Shown: positions 7,574 to 13,860 of the stretch, piece after piece
Layout: each line of letters begins with the position of its first letter
Numbering within the stretch: position 1 is the first letter of the stretch
Source: an uncultured Archangium sp.
GTDB lineage: Bacteria > Myxococcota > Myxococcia > Myxococcales > Myxococcaceae
Reading direction: 5' to 3'
DNA: 13,860 nt
Assembly: GCA_946479335.1 (NCBI GenBank)
Contig: CAMLFP010000121.1
Span: forward strand, 1-13,860
Notes under the pieces: model-generated
Told to the model about the DNA's origin: nothing
The model's database searches: none
The model's input: only the letters and a program-made list of their open reading frames with translations
Position numbers and translations under genes: made by a program

Positions 7574-7933
7574 GACGCGCGCCCCTTAACCGTGAGCCCG
7601 TGAGGCCGCCAGTGTGGGGGCGTGCGTGTTCAAGGTGCGGGGTGTCGCGCGTCGCGAGCTGGCCTCTCTCTTCGAACACACTGAGTGCAGCCGGGAGCGC
7701 ACCGTGCATTCAAGAGGGACCACGCGCCGCTTGGAGGGTGAGACGACTCGGTGCTGGCGGCGTTTCGGAGGCGACGTGGGACGAAGGCGTCAGCGCTCAG
7801 TGGGGCGGAGGGCGGCGTGCGGGAGCTCGAATTTTCGAAATGAGAGTCTCGTGAGCTGGCCACAGTTCGCGTGAGGTCGAGGGGCAAGCGGGGACGAACT
7901 CCCACGCCACGAACAGGGAGCGAGCATCACCCC
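7574..7933. other. 360-bp intergenic stretch, no convincing gene
   Basis: Between the stop of the family-4 glycosyltransferase and the start of the EamA gene, both on the minus strand. Short open frames exist on both strands, but they carry no recognisable motif or good start signal. No tRNA-like fold, strong terminator or direct-repeat array is seen. The only AT-richer patch (about 7824-7857) holds nested small dyads: AGCTC/GAGCT enclosing GAATTTTC and GAGAGTCTC. The EamA promoter presumably lies in this stretch, but no good -35/-10 pair was found. Confidence 0.5.
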
Positions 7934-9045
7934 TCACGGCCGCGAGTCGTAGAGCCGCACCATCGCGCGGGCGACCTCGTCGCGAGAGAACTCGCGCAGC
8001 ACGCGTGCGCGACCGGCGACGCCGTGTGCCCGCGCGAGCTCGTCATCTTCAAGGTAGCGGCGCAGCGCGCGCTCGAGCATCACCGCGTCATCGACAGGAA
8101 CGAGCGTGCCGGTGACGCCGTCAGCGACTGCGTCGACACACCCGGCGATACGGGTGGCGACGACGGGCTTCTCCATCGCGGCGGCCTCGAGTGGCGCGTT
8201 GGGAAACCCCTCGCGGTGAGAGGGCAGCACGACGACGTCAGCGGCGGCATAGGCGTCACGCGGGTCGGCGACGAAGCCCAGCGCGTGAATGCGCGGGTGC
8301 GACTTGATGCGCGCGCGCGTCTCGGCATCGACGGGGTCTCTCGGCTCGAAGGGGCCGGCGAGCACGAGGTGCGGCGCGCCGGGGAGCGACATGAACGCAC
8401 GCACCAGCTCCGGCACGCCTTTGTCACGTACGAGGCGGCCGACGAAGGTGACGACGCGCGCATCAGGTGGAATCTGAAATTGCGCACGCAACACCGTGCC
8501 CTCGCGAGGCGCAAACTTCGCCGCGTCGACGCCGTTGCTGCCGCTGAGCACCACCTGTGACTTCTCCGCGCTCACCACGCCCTCTTCGAGCGCCTGCGCG
8601 CGGAGCGAGTGGCTCTGACAGAGGACGCGCGTGGCGGCGGCGCAGCTGAGCAGCTCGGTGGCCTTCAGCACGCCACGCAGCACTCCGGTTGCGGTGGAGA
8701 AGGCCAACCCGCGCATCTGGTACAGCCGCGTCGGCACGCGCGCGGCCTCGGCAGCGAGGGTGCCGAGCAGCCCGCCCTTCGGGGTCCCCGCGTGCACCAC
8801 GTCAGGCTGGAGCCGGCGGAAGAGCGAATAGAGCTCCGCGAGGGCGCGCACGTCGCCCAGCGGCGTCACCTTGCGCGGCATCTCGATGCCGACGGTGCGC
8901 ACGCCGAGCTTCTTCCCGAAGGCGTCGAGGCGCGGGTCGGGCGAGGTGACGACGGTGACGTCCCACCCGTCATCGCGCGCGCGGGCCACCACCGCGTCGA
9001 TGAAGACGAGCGAGTCGGCGACGGTCAGCACGTGCACCAGGCGCT

Positions 9046-9049
<4 letters not shown>
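7934..9049 (-). CDS. Glycosyltransferase family 4 (PglA-like)
   Basis: A 371-residue cytoplasmic GT-B glycosyltransferase with retaining GT4 features. The N-terminal domain contains HAGTPKGGLLGTLAA (86-100), a common acceptor-side motif in polyprenyl-linked sugar transferases. The C-terminal nucleotide-sugar domain has FVGRLVRDKGVPELV (202-216) with the Arg/Lys phosphate-binding pair and the EX7E motif HREGFPNAPLE (278-288; Glu280, Glu288), followed by KPVVATRIAGCVDAV. ATG 9049 overlaps the TGA of the sugar-transferase gene by 4 nt (ATGA), so the two are probably translated together. This pairing mirrors PglC-PglA in Campylobacter, where PglA adds GalNAc to diphospho-linked bacillosamine. I therefore infer that it adds the second sugar; the donor is unknown. 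An open frame extends upstream to 9205, but that overlaps the neighbour's coding sequence and is shadow. Confidence 0.92.
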
Positions 9050-9660
<611 letters not shown>

Positions 9661-9667
9661 GAACCAC

Positions 9668-9675
9668 GGTATACC
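9668..9675. promoter_or_regulatory. Candidate symmetric bidirectional -10 element (GGTATACC)
   Basis: GGTATACC is a perfect 8-bp palindrome in the 21-bp gap between divergent starts GTG 9660 (minus) and GTG 9682 (plus). Each strand reads TATACC, a four-of-six match to the -10 consensus, 7 nt before the minus start and 6 nt before the plus start. Neither start has a Shine-Dalgarno sequence, so both transcripts would be leaderless or nearly so. A loose -35 candidate, CTGAAG, lies on the minus strand at 9697-9692 with an 18-nt spacer; the plus strand has none at normal spacing. Confidence 0.45.
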
Positions 9676-9681
9676 CCGTGT

Positions 9682-10323
9682 GTGCACGCGCCTTCAGTTC
9701 TCGTCTTCGGAGCCGGAGGTCACGGCCGCGTCGTCGCCGAGGTGGTGCAGGCGAGCGGCCACACCGTCGAAGGCTTCCTCGATGACTCGCTGGCGCCGGG
9801 TACGCGCGCGGTGAACTGGCCGGTGCTGGGCGGCGCGGCGTGGCTCGAAGGGCAGCCTCCGCGGGTCTTCGCGCTCGGCGTCGGTGACAACGGCACGCGG
9901 CAGCGCATCGCGAACACCTTGTTGGACCGCGGGCACTCGCTGCCGGCATTCGTTCACCCCTCGGCGGTGATTTCGCCGTCGGCGCGGCTGGGCGCGGGCA
10001 CCGTCGCGATGGCGCGCGTGGTGGTGAACGCCGAGGCGCAGGTGGGCAACGGCGTCATCCTCAACACGGGGTGCGTGGTCGAACATGAGTGCGTCATCGG
10101 CGACTTCGCGCACCTGTCTCCGCAGAGCGCGTTGGGCGGGCGGGCGCGCGTCGGCCTGCGCACGCACATCGGCATCGGCGCGACGCTGATTCAGCTCACG
10201 CGCGTGGGTGATGACTGTGTCGTCGGCGCGGGCGCGGTGGTGCTCAAGGAAGTCGCGAACGGGCTCACCGTCGTCGGCGTGCCCGCGCGCGTCTTGAGGG
10301 CAAAGGAGCCGGGGCGAGGTTGA
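9682..10323 (+). CDS. pglD: Hexapeptide-repeat sugar N-acetyltransferase (PglD/NeuD family)
   Basis: A 213-residue acetyltransferase with the two-part PglD/NeuD architecture. The N-terminal Rossmann-like nucleotide-sugar domain starts VLVFGAGGHGRVVAEV (6-21). From about residue 95 there is a left-handed beta-helix of hexapeptide repeats: ISPSARLGAGTV, NAEAQVGNGVILNTGCVVEH, VGDDCVVGAGAVVLKEV. His135 (VVEHECVIGD) occupies the catalytic-base position of PglD, and VGVPARVLR near the end is the usual cap. Such enzymes acetylate the 4-amino group of UDP-4-amino-4,6-dideoxy-GlcNAc using acetyl-CoA; NeuD relatives act on sialic acids. The start is GTG 9682, since no other in-frame start lies near and a TATACC box is 6 nt upstream; upstream open frame is shadow of the sugar-transferase gene. 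First gene of the plus-strand block. An aminotransferase two genes on supports the bacillosamine role. Confidence 0.91.
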   Translation: MHAPSVLVFGAGGHGRVVAEVVQASGHTVEGFLDDSLAPGTRAVNWPVLGGAAWLEGQPPRVFALGVGDNGTRQRIANTLLDRGHSLPAFVHPSAVISPSARLGAGTVAMARVVVNAEAQVGNGVILNTGCVVEHECVIGDFAHLSPQSALGGRARVGLRTHIGIGATLIQLTRVGDDCVVGAGAVVLKEVANGLTVVGVPARVLRAKEPGRG

Positions 10324-10349
10324 CCTTGGCGCGGCCGTGCTGAGAGACA
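10320..10349 (+). promoter_or_regulatory. Candidate promoter for the small lipoprotein gene
   Basis: TTGACC (10320-10325) overlaps the acetyltransferase stop codon and matches five of six -35 bases. After an 18-nt spacer comes GAGACA (10344-10349), a weak -10, 7 nt before ATG 10357. The same GAGACA hexamer sits at the -10 position of the candidate promoter upstream of 13048. Confidence 0.3.
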
Positions 10350-10356
10350 GTCCGGC

Positions 10357-10770
10357 ATGAAACGAATCCTGGTGGGCGTCGCGGCGGTGTTCGTTGCATG
10401 TGAGCCTGCCCCAGGCACTCCGGGCGCGAAGGTGTGGTTCGCGTCGAGCGCGTACCTCGAAGCGACGCACGCAGCAGGCTCCACGTTCCCGGGCTCTTCA
10501 TGGAGCAGCACCGAGTGCGTTCGGCTGACGCGCGAGGAGCTCTCCCGTGAGCAGTTGGCGTACCTGGAGTCGCTCACGCTGGAGCGGCGTACGCCGTACT
10601 GCATCAGCGACGGTTGGGAGTACAGCCAGCTCGTGGTCGGAGACAGCTCCGGCCCACCGTCGACCTACACGTCACACGAGGCCGGGAAGTGCGGCGAGAA
10701 GGTCGATGGCGGTGTCGAGCTGAACTTCGACTTCTCGGTCTTCGCCGACGCCGGCACCTCCTGTCACTGA
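10357..10770 (+). CDS. Small putative lipoprotein, unknown function
   Basis: A 137-residue protein I do not recognise. It starts with a short signal peptide: MKR, a hydrophobic run ILVGVAAVFVA, then Cys15 followed by EPAPG, which reads as a lipoprotein signal with an imperfect lipobox (FVAC, Phe at -3). Four more cysteines at 54, 82, 112 and 136 could form two disulfides in an extracytoplasmic domain. The rest is polar, with a helical stretch at 55-78 (VRLTREELSREQLAYLESLT) and otherwise likely beta or loop. No membrane segment follows the signal. It lies 33 nt after the acetyltransferase and 33 nt before the aminotransferase, inside an otherwise enzymatic operon. ATG 10357 is the only start that keeps the signal peptide. 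Small cysteine-bearing lipoproteins of unknown role are common in Myxococcota; a link to glycan export is speculation. Confidence 0.75.
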   Translation: MKRILVGVAAVFVACEPAPGTPGAKVWFASSAYLEATHAAGSTFPGSSWSSTECVRLTREELSREQLAYLESLTLERRTPYCISDGWEYSQLVVGDSSGPPSTYTSHEAGKCGEKVDGGVELNFDFSVFADAGTSCH

Positions 10771-10791
10771 GCCTCCGCTGGGAGCGTTTGC

Positions 10792-10797
10792 TAGACC
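10792..10797 (+). promoter_or_regulatory. Candidate -10 element for a leaderless aminotransferase transcript
   Basis: TAGACC lies exactly 6 nt before ATG 10804, the same geometry as TATACC before GTG 9682. There is no Shine-Dalgarno sequence close to the ATG; the nearest purine run, GGGAG at about 10780-10784, is about 19 nt away. The -35 region holds only CTGAGC (10767-10772), a three-of-six match with a 19-nt spacer. Confidence 0.35.
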
Positions 10798-10803
10798 CTC
10801 GGC

Positions 10804-11925
10804 ATGCCTGAGCGCGTCTACCTCTCTCCTCCCCACATGGGCCCCGATGAGCGCGGGCTGCTCCTCGACGCGTTCGACTCGAATTGGATCGCCCCGCTCG
10901 GGCCCAACGTCGACGCCTTCGAGAAGGAGTTCGCCGCGCGCGTCGACATGCCGCACGCCGCCGCGCTCTCGTCGGGCACCGCCGCGCTGCACCTCGCGCT
11001 GCAGCTGCTGGGCATCGGCCGCGATGACGAAGTGCTGGTCTCGTCGCTCACCTTCGCCGCGTCGGCCAACCCCATCGTCTACCAGGGCGCGAAGCCGGTC
11101 TTCATCGACTCCGAGAACGAGACGTGGAACCTCGACCCTGCGCTGGTCGAAGCGGAGCTGCGGGACGCGCGCGCGAAGAACCGCCGCGTGAAGGCGGTCA
11201 TCGCCGTCGACCTCTACGGCCAGTGCGCGCAGCTCGACGCGCTGGAGCGCCTCTGCGCCGAGTACGGCGTGCCGCTCATCGAAGACGCGGCCGAAGCGCT
11301 GGGCGCGACGTGGAAGGGCCGCAACGCCGGCACGTACGGCGCGCTCGCGGCGTTCTCCTTCAACGGGAACAAGATCATCACCACCTCCGGCGGCGGCATG
11401 CTGGTCAGCCGCGACGCCGCGCTCATCGAGAAGGCGCGCTTCCTCGCGACGCAGGCCCGCGACAAGGCCGCGCACTACGAGCACTCGCACATCGGCCACA
11501 ACTACCGGCTCTCGAACCTGCTCGCCGCCGTCGGGCGCGGGCAGCTGCGCGTGTTGAATGAGCGCATCGCCGCGCGAAAAGCCGTGCGCGCACGCTACGA
11601 GCGGGAGCTCTCCGACCTCGAGGGCCTCACCTTCATGCCGCTCTCGAAGCACGGCGAGTGGAACGGCTGGCTCACGGTCATCACCCTCGACCCGAAGAAG
11701 TTCGGGCGCACGCGCGAAGACGTCCGCCTCGCGCTGGAGAAGGAGAACATCGAGTCGCGACCGGTGTGGAAGCCGATGCACCTGCAGCCGGTCTTCCGCG
11801 AGTATCGCGCGGTGGGTGGTGCGGTCGCCGAGCGCGCGTTCGAGTTCGGGCTGTGCCTGCCCTCGGGCTCCAGCCTCACCGCGGAGCAACAGGGCCGCGT
11901 CATCGAGCTGCTCCGGAAACGCTGA
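10804..11925 (+). CDS. pglE: PLP-dependent sugar aminotransferase (DegT/DnrJ/EryC1/StrS; PglE-like)
   Basis: A 373-residue fold-type I aminotransferase, the usual family length, expected to convert UDP-4-keto-6-deoxy-GlcNAc to the 4-amino sugar using glutamate and PLP. Visible motifs are the N-terminal YLSPPHMGPDE, SSGTAALHLAL (56-66) for the phosphate pocket, SSLTFAASANPIVYQGAKPV (80-99), EDAAEALGA (160-168) with Asp161 contacting the pyridine nitrogen, and FSFNGNKIITTSGGGML (184-200) with Lys190 as the internal aldimine lysine. GHNYRLSNLLAAVGRGQL (231-248) and ESRPVWKPMHLQPVF (317-331) are also typical. The NGNKIITTSGGG form is, as I recall, the one seen in bacillosamine (PglE-type) aminotransferases. 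The glycosyltransferase start lies 1 nt after the stop (TGAGATG), so they are probably co-translated. The matching acetyltransferase lies two genes upstream and the dehydratase is on the opposite strand. Confidence 0.95.
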   Translation: MPERVYLSPPHMGPDERGLLLDAFDSNWIAPLGPNVDAFEKEFAARVDMPHAAALSSGTAALHLALQLLGIGRDDEVLVSSLTFAASANPIVYQGAKPVFIDSENETWNLDPALVEAELRDARAKNRRVKAVIAVDLYGQCAQLDALERLCAEYGVPLIEDAAEALGATWKGRNAGTYGALAAFSFNGNKIITTSGGGMLVSRDAALIEKARFLATQARDKAAHYEHSHIGHNYRLSNLLAAVGRGQLRVLNERIAARKAVRARYERELSDLEGLTFMPLSKHGEWNGWLTVITLDPKKFGRTREDVRLALEKENIESRPVWKPMHLQPVFREYRAVGGAVAERAFEFGLCLPSGSSLTAEQQGRVIELLRKR

Positions 11926-11926
11926 G

Positions 11927-12991
11927 ATGCGACTGCTCTTCCTCGGAGTCCACGGACGCGGGCGGAGCCCGAGCCAGCGCTACCGCTTCGAGGCTTTCGA
12001 GCCGTATTTCCGCGTCGCGGGCATCGAGGTCGATTACGCCGGCGCGCTCGACGAAGCCGACGCGCGCGACTTCTACGGAGCGACCTCCGCGTTCACCAAG
12101 GGTCGCGTCGCGTTGCGCGGCCTCGCCCGGCGCGTGCGCAGCCTCACGCGCAAGGCCGACGTCATCTTCGTGCAGCGCGAAGCGTTCTTCCTCGGCAACG
12201 AGTGGGCGGAGCACCTCGCGCACCTGAAGGCCCCGGTGGTGTTCGACTTCGATGACGCCATCTGGCTGCACGCGGTCTCCGCGGCGAACGCGCGCTTCGC
12301 GTGGCTCAAGAACGTCGACAAGATTCCGCGCGTGGTGCGGCTCGCGCACACGGTGCTGGCCGGCAACGAGTACCTCGCGACGTGGGCGCGGCGATACTCG
12401 AACCACGTGCACGTGGTGCCGACCTGCGTCGACACCGAGCGCTTCGCGCCGATGCCGCATGACTCGCGCGTCGTCACCCTCGGCTGGAGCGGCAGCCCGT
12501 CGACGCTCGCGCACCTGAAGCCGCTGCTGCCGGTGCTGGAGCGCGTGAAGCGGAAATACGGCGACCGCATCGCGCTGCGCGTGATGGGCGACCCGGCCTT
12601 CGAACACGCCCCGCTGAAGCTCCGCGGCGAAGCGTGGAGCCCCGACGCGGAGCTCTCGATGCTGCGCACGATGGACATCGGCTTGATGCCGCTCCCCGAC
12701 GACGAGTGGACGCGCGGCAAGTGCGGGCTCAAGGGCCTCGTCTCGATGTCGATGGGCGCGGCGACGGTGATGTCTCCGGTGGGCGTGAACTCAGAAATCG
12801 TCACGCACGGAGAGAACGGTCTGCTGGCGCGCACCGACGACGAGTGGTTCGAGCAGCTCTCGTCACTCATCGACGACACGGCGCTGCGTGCACGGTTGGG
12901 CAAGGCGGGCCGCGAGACGGTGGAGCAGCGCTACTCCGTGCAGCACTGGGCCCCGCGCCTCGTGGAGCTGCTGCACGCGACCGTCCGCTGA
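11927..12991 (+). CDS. Glycosyltransferase, GT4-like with KCG-K motif
   Basis: A 354-residue cytoplasmic glycosyltransferase of GT-B type. It opens with LLFLGVHGRGRSPSQRYR (3-20), contains VFVQREAFF and VVFDFDDAIWLH (104-115), a mid-protein HVVPTCVDTERF (162-173) that marks the start of the donor domain, then LGWSGSPSTLAHLKPLLPVL (185-204). The nucleotide-sugar region reads IGLMPLPDDEWTRGKCGLK (251-269) followed by SMGAATVMSPVGVNSEIV and HGENGLLA. KCG-K replaces the classical EX7E arrangement, as in a known subgroup of GT4-like enzymes in exopolysaccharide loci. ATG 11927 comes 1 nt after the aminotransferase stop; the longer open frame upstream from 11558 is shadow. It presumably adds a later sugar to the lipid-linked chain. 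Donor and linkage cannot be read. Confidence 0.92.
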   Translation: MRLLFLGVHGRGRSPSQRYRFEAFEPYFRVAGIEVDYAGALDEADARDFYGATSAFTKGRVALRGLARRVRSLTRKADVIFVQREAFFLGNEWAEHLAHLKAPVVFDFDDAIWLHAVSAANARFAWLKNVDKIPRVVRLAHTVLAGNEYLATWARRYSNHVHVVPTCVDTERFAPMPHDSRVVTLGWSGSPSTLAHLKPLLPVLERVKRKYGDRIALRVMGDPAFEHAPLKLRGEAWSPDAELSMLRTMDIGLMPLPDDEWTRGKCGLKGLVSMSMGAATVMSPVGVNSEIVTHGENGLLARTDDEWFEQLSSLIDDTALRARLGKAGRETVEQRYSVQHWAPRLVELLHATVR

Positions 12992-13009
12992 CGCGCAACC
13001 TCGCGGAAC

Positions 13010-13040
13010 TTGAGAACTTGTCGGACCCATTTGAGACAAG
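13010..13040 (+). promoter_or_regulatory. Candidate promoter with embedded operator-like inverted repeat
   Basis: TTGAGA (13010-13015, five of six -35 bases), a 17-nt spacer, then GAGACA (13033-13038, weak -10) lie 9 nt before ATG 13048. CTTGTC (13017-13022) and GACAAG (13035-13040) form a perfect 6-bp inverted repeat with half-site centres 18 bp apart, overlapping the spacer and -10. This is where a repressor would bind. As RNA it could also form a hairpin after the glycosyltransferase, but no T-run follows. Confidence 0.4.
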
Positions 13041-13047
13041 CGCGTGC

Positions 13048-13275
13048 ATGACGACCATCGACAACTTCGAAGAAGTCGCGGCGCGGGTGTACCGGTTGGC
13101 CAGCCACGCGCGCGACGACGCGTGGAAGGAGCTGCTCAAGAACGCCGCGGTGAGCCTCGTGCTGCGCGAGGGCGACGCCGATGCGCTGCGCTTCATCGAG
13201 AGCCTGCTGAAGCTGGCGGCTGAACGGGGAGCGCTCCAGACCGAGGAGTTCGCGGGGTTGTTGGCGGCCGCGTGA
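13048..13275 (+). CDS. Small hypothetical protein (75 residues)
   Basis: A short frame encoding a mostly helical, soluble, acidic-to-neutral protein: DNFEEVAARVYRLASHARDD (5-24), then WKELLKNAAVSLVLREGDAD and RFIESLLKLAAERGALQTEE, ending in an alanine-rich tail. No cysteine, signal peptide or membrane segment, and no family I recognise. ATG 13048 is chosen because a promoter/dyad lies just upstream and the codons before it show no coding character; the open frame itself extends back to 12634 as a shadow of the glycosyltransferase gene. Its TGA directly abuts ATG 13276 of the antitoxin frame (TGAATG), so it may be the leading gene of a three-gene operon with the antitoxin and toxin. An adaptor or third toxin-antitoxin component is possible but speculative. 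Confidence 0.55.
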   Translation: MTTIDNFEEVAARVYRLASHARDDAWKELLKNAAVSLVLREGDADALRFIESLLKLAAERGALQTEEFAGLLAAA

Positions 13276-13518
13276 ATGTGGTCATCTCAAGTGGTCATGA
13301 AGGCGAAGACCATCCCTGCGGCGAAGTTCAAGGCGCAGTGCCTCGCGTTGCTTGATGAGGTGCAGAGCACCCGGCAGGCGCTGGTCATCACCAAGCGCGG
13401 GAAGCCCGTCGCGCAGTTGGTGCCCACGCCGTCGAAAAAAAAGCTCCCGTTCGGGAAGCTCAAGGCACGAATCGTGGGTGACATCGTCAACTTCTCGGAG
13501 CCCGAATGGATCAAGTAG
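13276..13518 (+). CDS. Phd/YefM-family type II antitoxin
   Basis: An 80-residue protein (73 if ATG 13297 is used) with the Phd/YefM N-terminal fold: KTIPAAKFKAQCLALLDEVQ followed by ALVITKRGKPVAQLVPTP, the DNA-binding and dimerising part. A short C-terminal tail (FGKLKARIVGDIVNFSEPEW) would wrap and inhibit the toxin. The stop TAG overlaps the toxin start by 13 nt, which is typical of antitoxin-first operons. ATG 13297 (MKAKTIPAAKF) fits the family start better, whereas ATG 13276 abuts the preceding stop and suggests coupling; I keep the longer frame and note the doubt. The direct repeat GTGGTCAT at 13278-13285 and 13291-13298 lies in this N-terminal zone. An A8 tract with hairpin interrupts the end of the Phd domain. 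The complex probably represses its own promoter. Confidence 0.88.
   Translation: MWSSQVVMKAKTIPAAKFKAQCLALLDEVQSTRQALVITKRGKPVAQLVPTPSKKKLPFGKLKARIVGDIVNFSEPEWIK
13435..13460 (-). terminator. Intrinsic-terminator-like hairpin plus T8 on the minus strand, inside the antitoxin gene
   Basis: On the plus strand, eight A residues (13435-13442) precede AGCTCCC-GTTC-GGGAAGCT (13442-13460), a 7-bp stem with one bulged A and a 4-nt loop. Read on the minus strand this is a GC-rich hairpin followed by TTTTTTTT, the classic form of a rho-independent terminator. It would stop transcription entering from the right edge antisense to the toxin-antitoxin genes. On the plus strand the same bases spell A AAA AAG in the reading frame, a slippery heptamer. 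Confidence 0.5.
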
Positions 13519-13860
13519 TGCTGTTGGATACGCACGTGCTGCTCTGGGCCACCTACCAGCCAGCGAAGCTCTCGCGCGCCGCGAGTCGTTCGCTGGAGCG
13601 AGCGTCCCGTCGGCTGCTGGCCGACATCAGCCTCCGCGAAATCTCGGCCATTCACAGCCGCGGGCAGATCACGTTCACCGCGCCGTTGGAGCGCTCGCTC
13701 GACGACGCGCTCGAGGCTTTCGACATCGAAGTAGTACCCATCTCCACGCGCATCGCGGCGCGCTCGGTGAACGTCGCGCAGAACTTCCATGGAGACCCGG
13801 CCGACCAGCTCATCGCCGCCACCGCCATCGAGCTGAACGTGCCGCTGGTGACGGCTGACC
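13506..13860 (+). CDS. PIN-domain ribonuclease toxin (VapC-like), cut by the right edge
   Basis: 118 codons are visible without a stop; such toxins usually have about 125-140 residues, so only a short C-terminal part is missing. PIN-domain signs are VVLLDTHVLLWA (4-15, Asp8), ADISLREISAIHSRGQI (39-55, Glu45), HGDPADQLIAATAIELNVPLVTAD (95-118) containing Asp97/Asp100 and the fourth acidic residue Asp118. These acidic residues coordinate the metal ions for RNA cleavage, and all are present, so the toxin looks intact as far as seen. ATG 13506 overlaps the antitoxin stop by 13 nt. Pairing of a PIN toxin with a Phd/YefM rather than VapB antitoxin is a known combination. The RNA target (often initiator tRNA or rRNA in the family) is not predictable. 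Confidence 0.88.
   Translation, partial: MDQVVLLDTHVLLWATYQPAKLSRAASRSLERASRRLLADISLREISAIHSRGQITFTAPLERSLDDALEAFDIEVVPISTRIAARSVNVAQNFHGDPADQLIAATAIELNVPLVTAD

Noticed and set aside
7600..7905. Short plus and minus open frames in the 360-bp gap
   Set aside because: No family motif, no ribosome site, biased composition; three overlapping frames are equally open, which is usual in GC-rich non-coding DNA.
9661..9687. Sugar-transferase start at GTG 9687, where the palindrome GTGCAC (9682-9687) gives a GTG on both strands
   Set aside because: It would make two divergent genes overlap at their starts and add nine residues not expected before the KRAFDVL helix of minimal PglC enzymes. GTG 9660 has better length and promoter spacing. 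The overlap is most likely coincidental.
13437..13506. Antitoxin-toxin fusion by -1 frameshifting
   Set aside because: The -1 frame is the toxin's frame, but TGA at 13479-13481 stops it before the toxin start.
13352..13858. Plus-strand 168-residue open frame across the toxin-antitoxin genes
   Set aside because: Ser/Arg-rich out-of-frame translation; the two overlapping frames with clear Phd and PIN motifs explain the region.

Overview
The window is very GC-rich, with strong G/C bias at third codon positions, frequent GTG starts and few Shine-Dalgarno sequences. Gene content is surface-glycan biosynthesis plus a toxin-antitoxin pair. This suggests a high-GC Gram-negative bacterium, most likely Myxococcota; that is inference from composition and gene style, as no marker gene is present.

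Layout. (1) 3372 to 1, minus: an operon-like block of an NTP_transf_5-type nucleotidyltransferase, an acyltransferase-3 protein (4-nt overlap) and an O-antigen ligase/polymerase-like membrane protein cut by the left edge. (2) 3397-4710, plus: a polytopic membrane protein of unknown function, divergent from block 1 with 24 bp between starts. (3) 7573 to 4717, minus: an EamA-type transporter, then a long membrane-anchored nucleotide-sugar 4,6-dehydratase (PglF/WbpM type), convergent with block 2. (4) 7574-7933: 360 bp with no convincing gene. (5) 9660 to 7934, minus: a PglC-like initiating phosphoglycosyl transferase and a family-4 glycosyltransferase overlapping by ATGA. (6) 9682-12991, plus: a PglD-like hexapeptide acetyltransferase, a small lipoprotein, a PglE-like PLP aminotransferase and a second glycosyltransferase. 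(7) 13048 to the right edge, plus: a 75-residue orphan ORF, a Phd/YefM antitoxin and a PIN-domain toxin cut by the edge.

How they fit together. Dehydratase, aminotransferase and acetyltransferase together can convert UDP-GlcNAc to UDP-N,N'-diacetylbacillosamine. The PglC-like enzyme would load that sugar phosphate onto undecaprenyl phosphate, and the two glycosyltransferases would extend it. The ligase/polymerase-like protein, the acyltransferase and perhaps the 437-residue membrane protein would handle later polymerisation, ligation or decoration. No Wzx/PglK flippase, no PglB-type oligosaccharyltransferase and no Wza/Wzc export genes lie in the window, so whether the product is a capsule, exopolysaccharide, O-antigen or protein glycan is not decided here.

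The main non-coding signals are two tight divergent gene pairs. In each, a small palindromic TA core sits about 10 to 13 nt from both start codons, as expected for a shared symmetric -10 element and leaderless transcripts. A second signal is an A8 tract plus hairpin inside the antitoxin gene, which reads as an intrinsic terminator on the opposite strand and as a dnaX-type slippery site on the coding strand.
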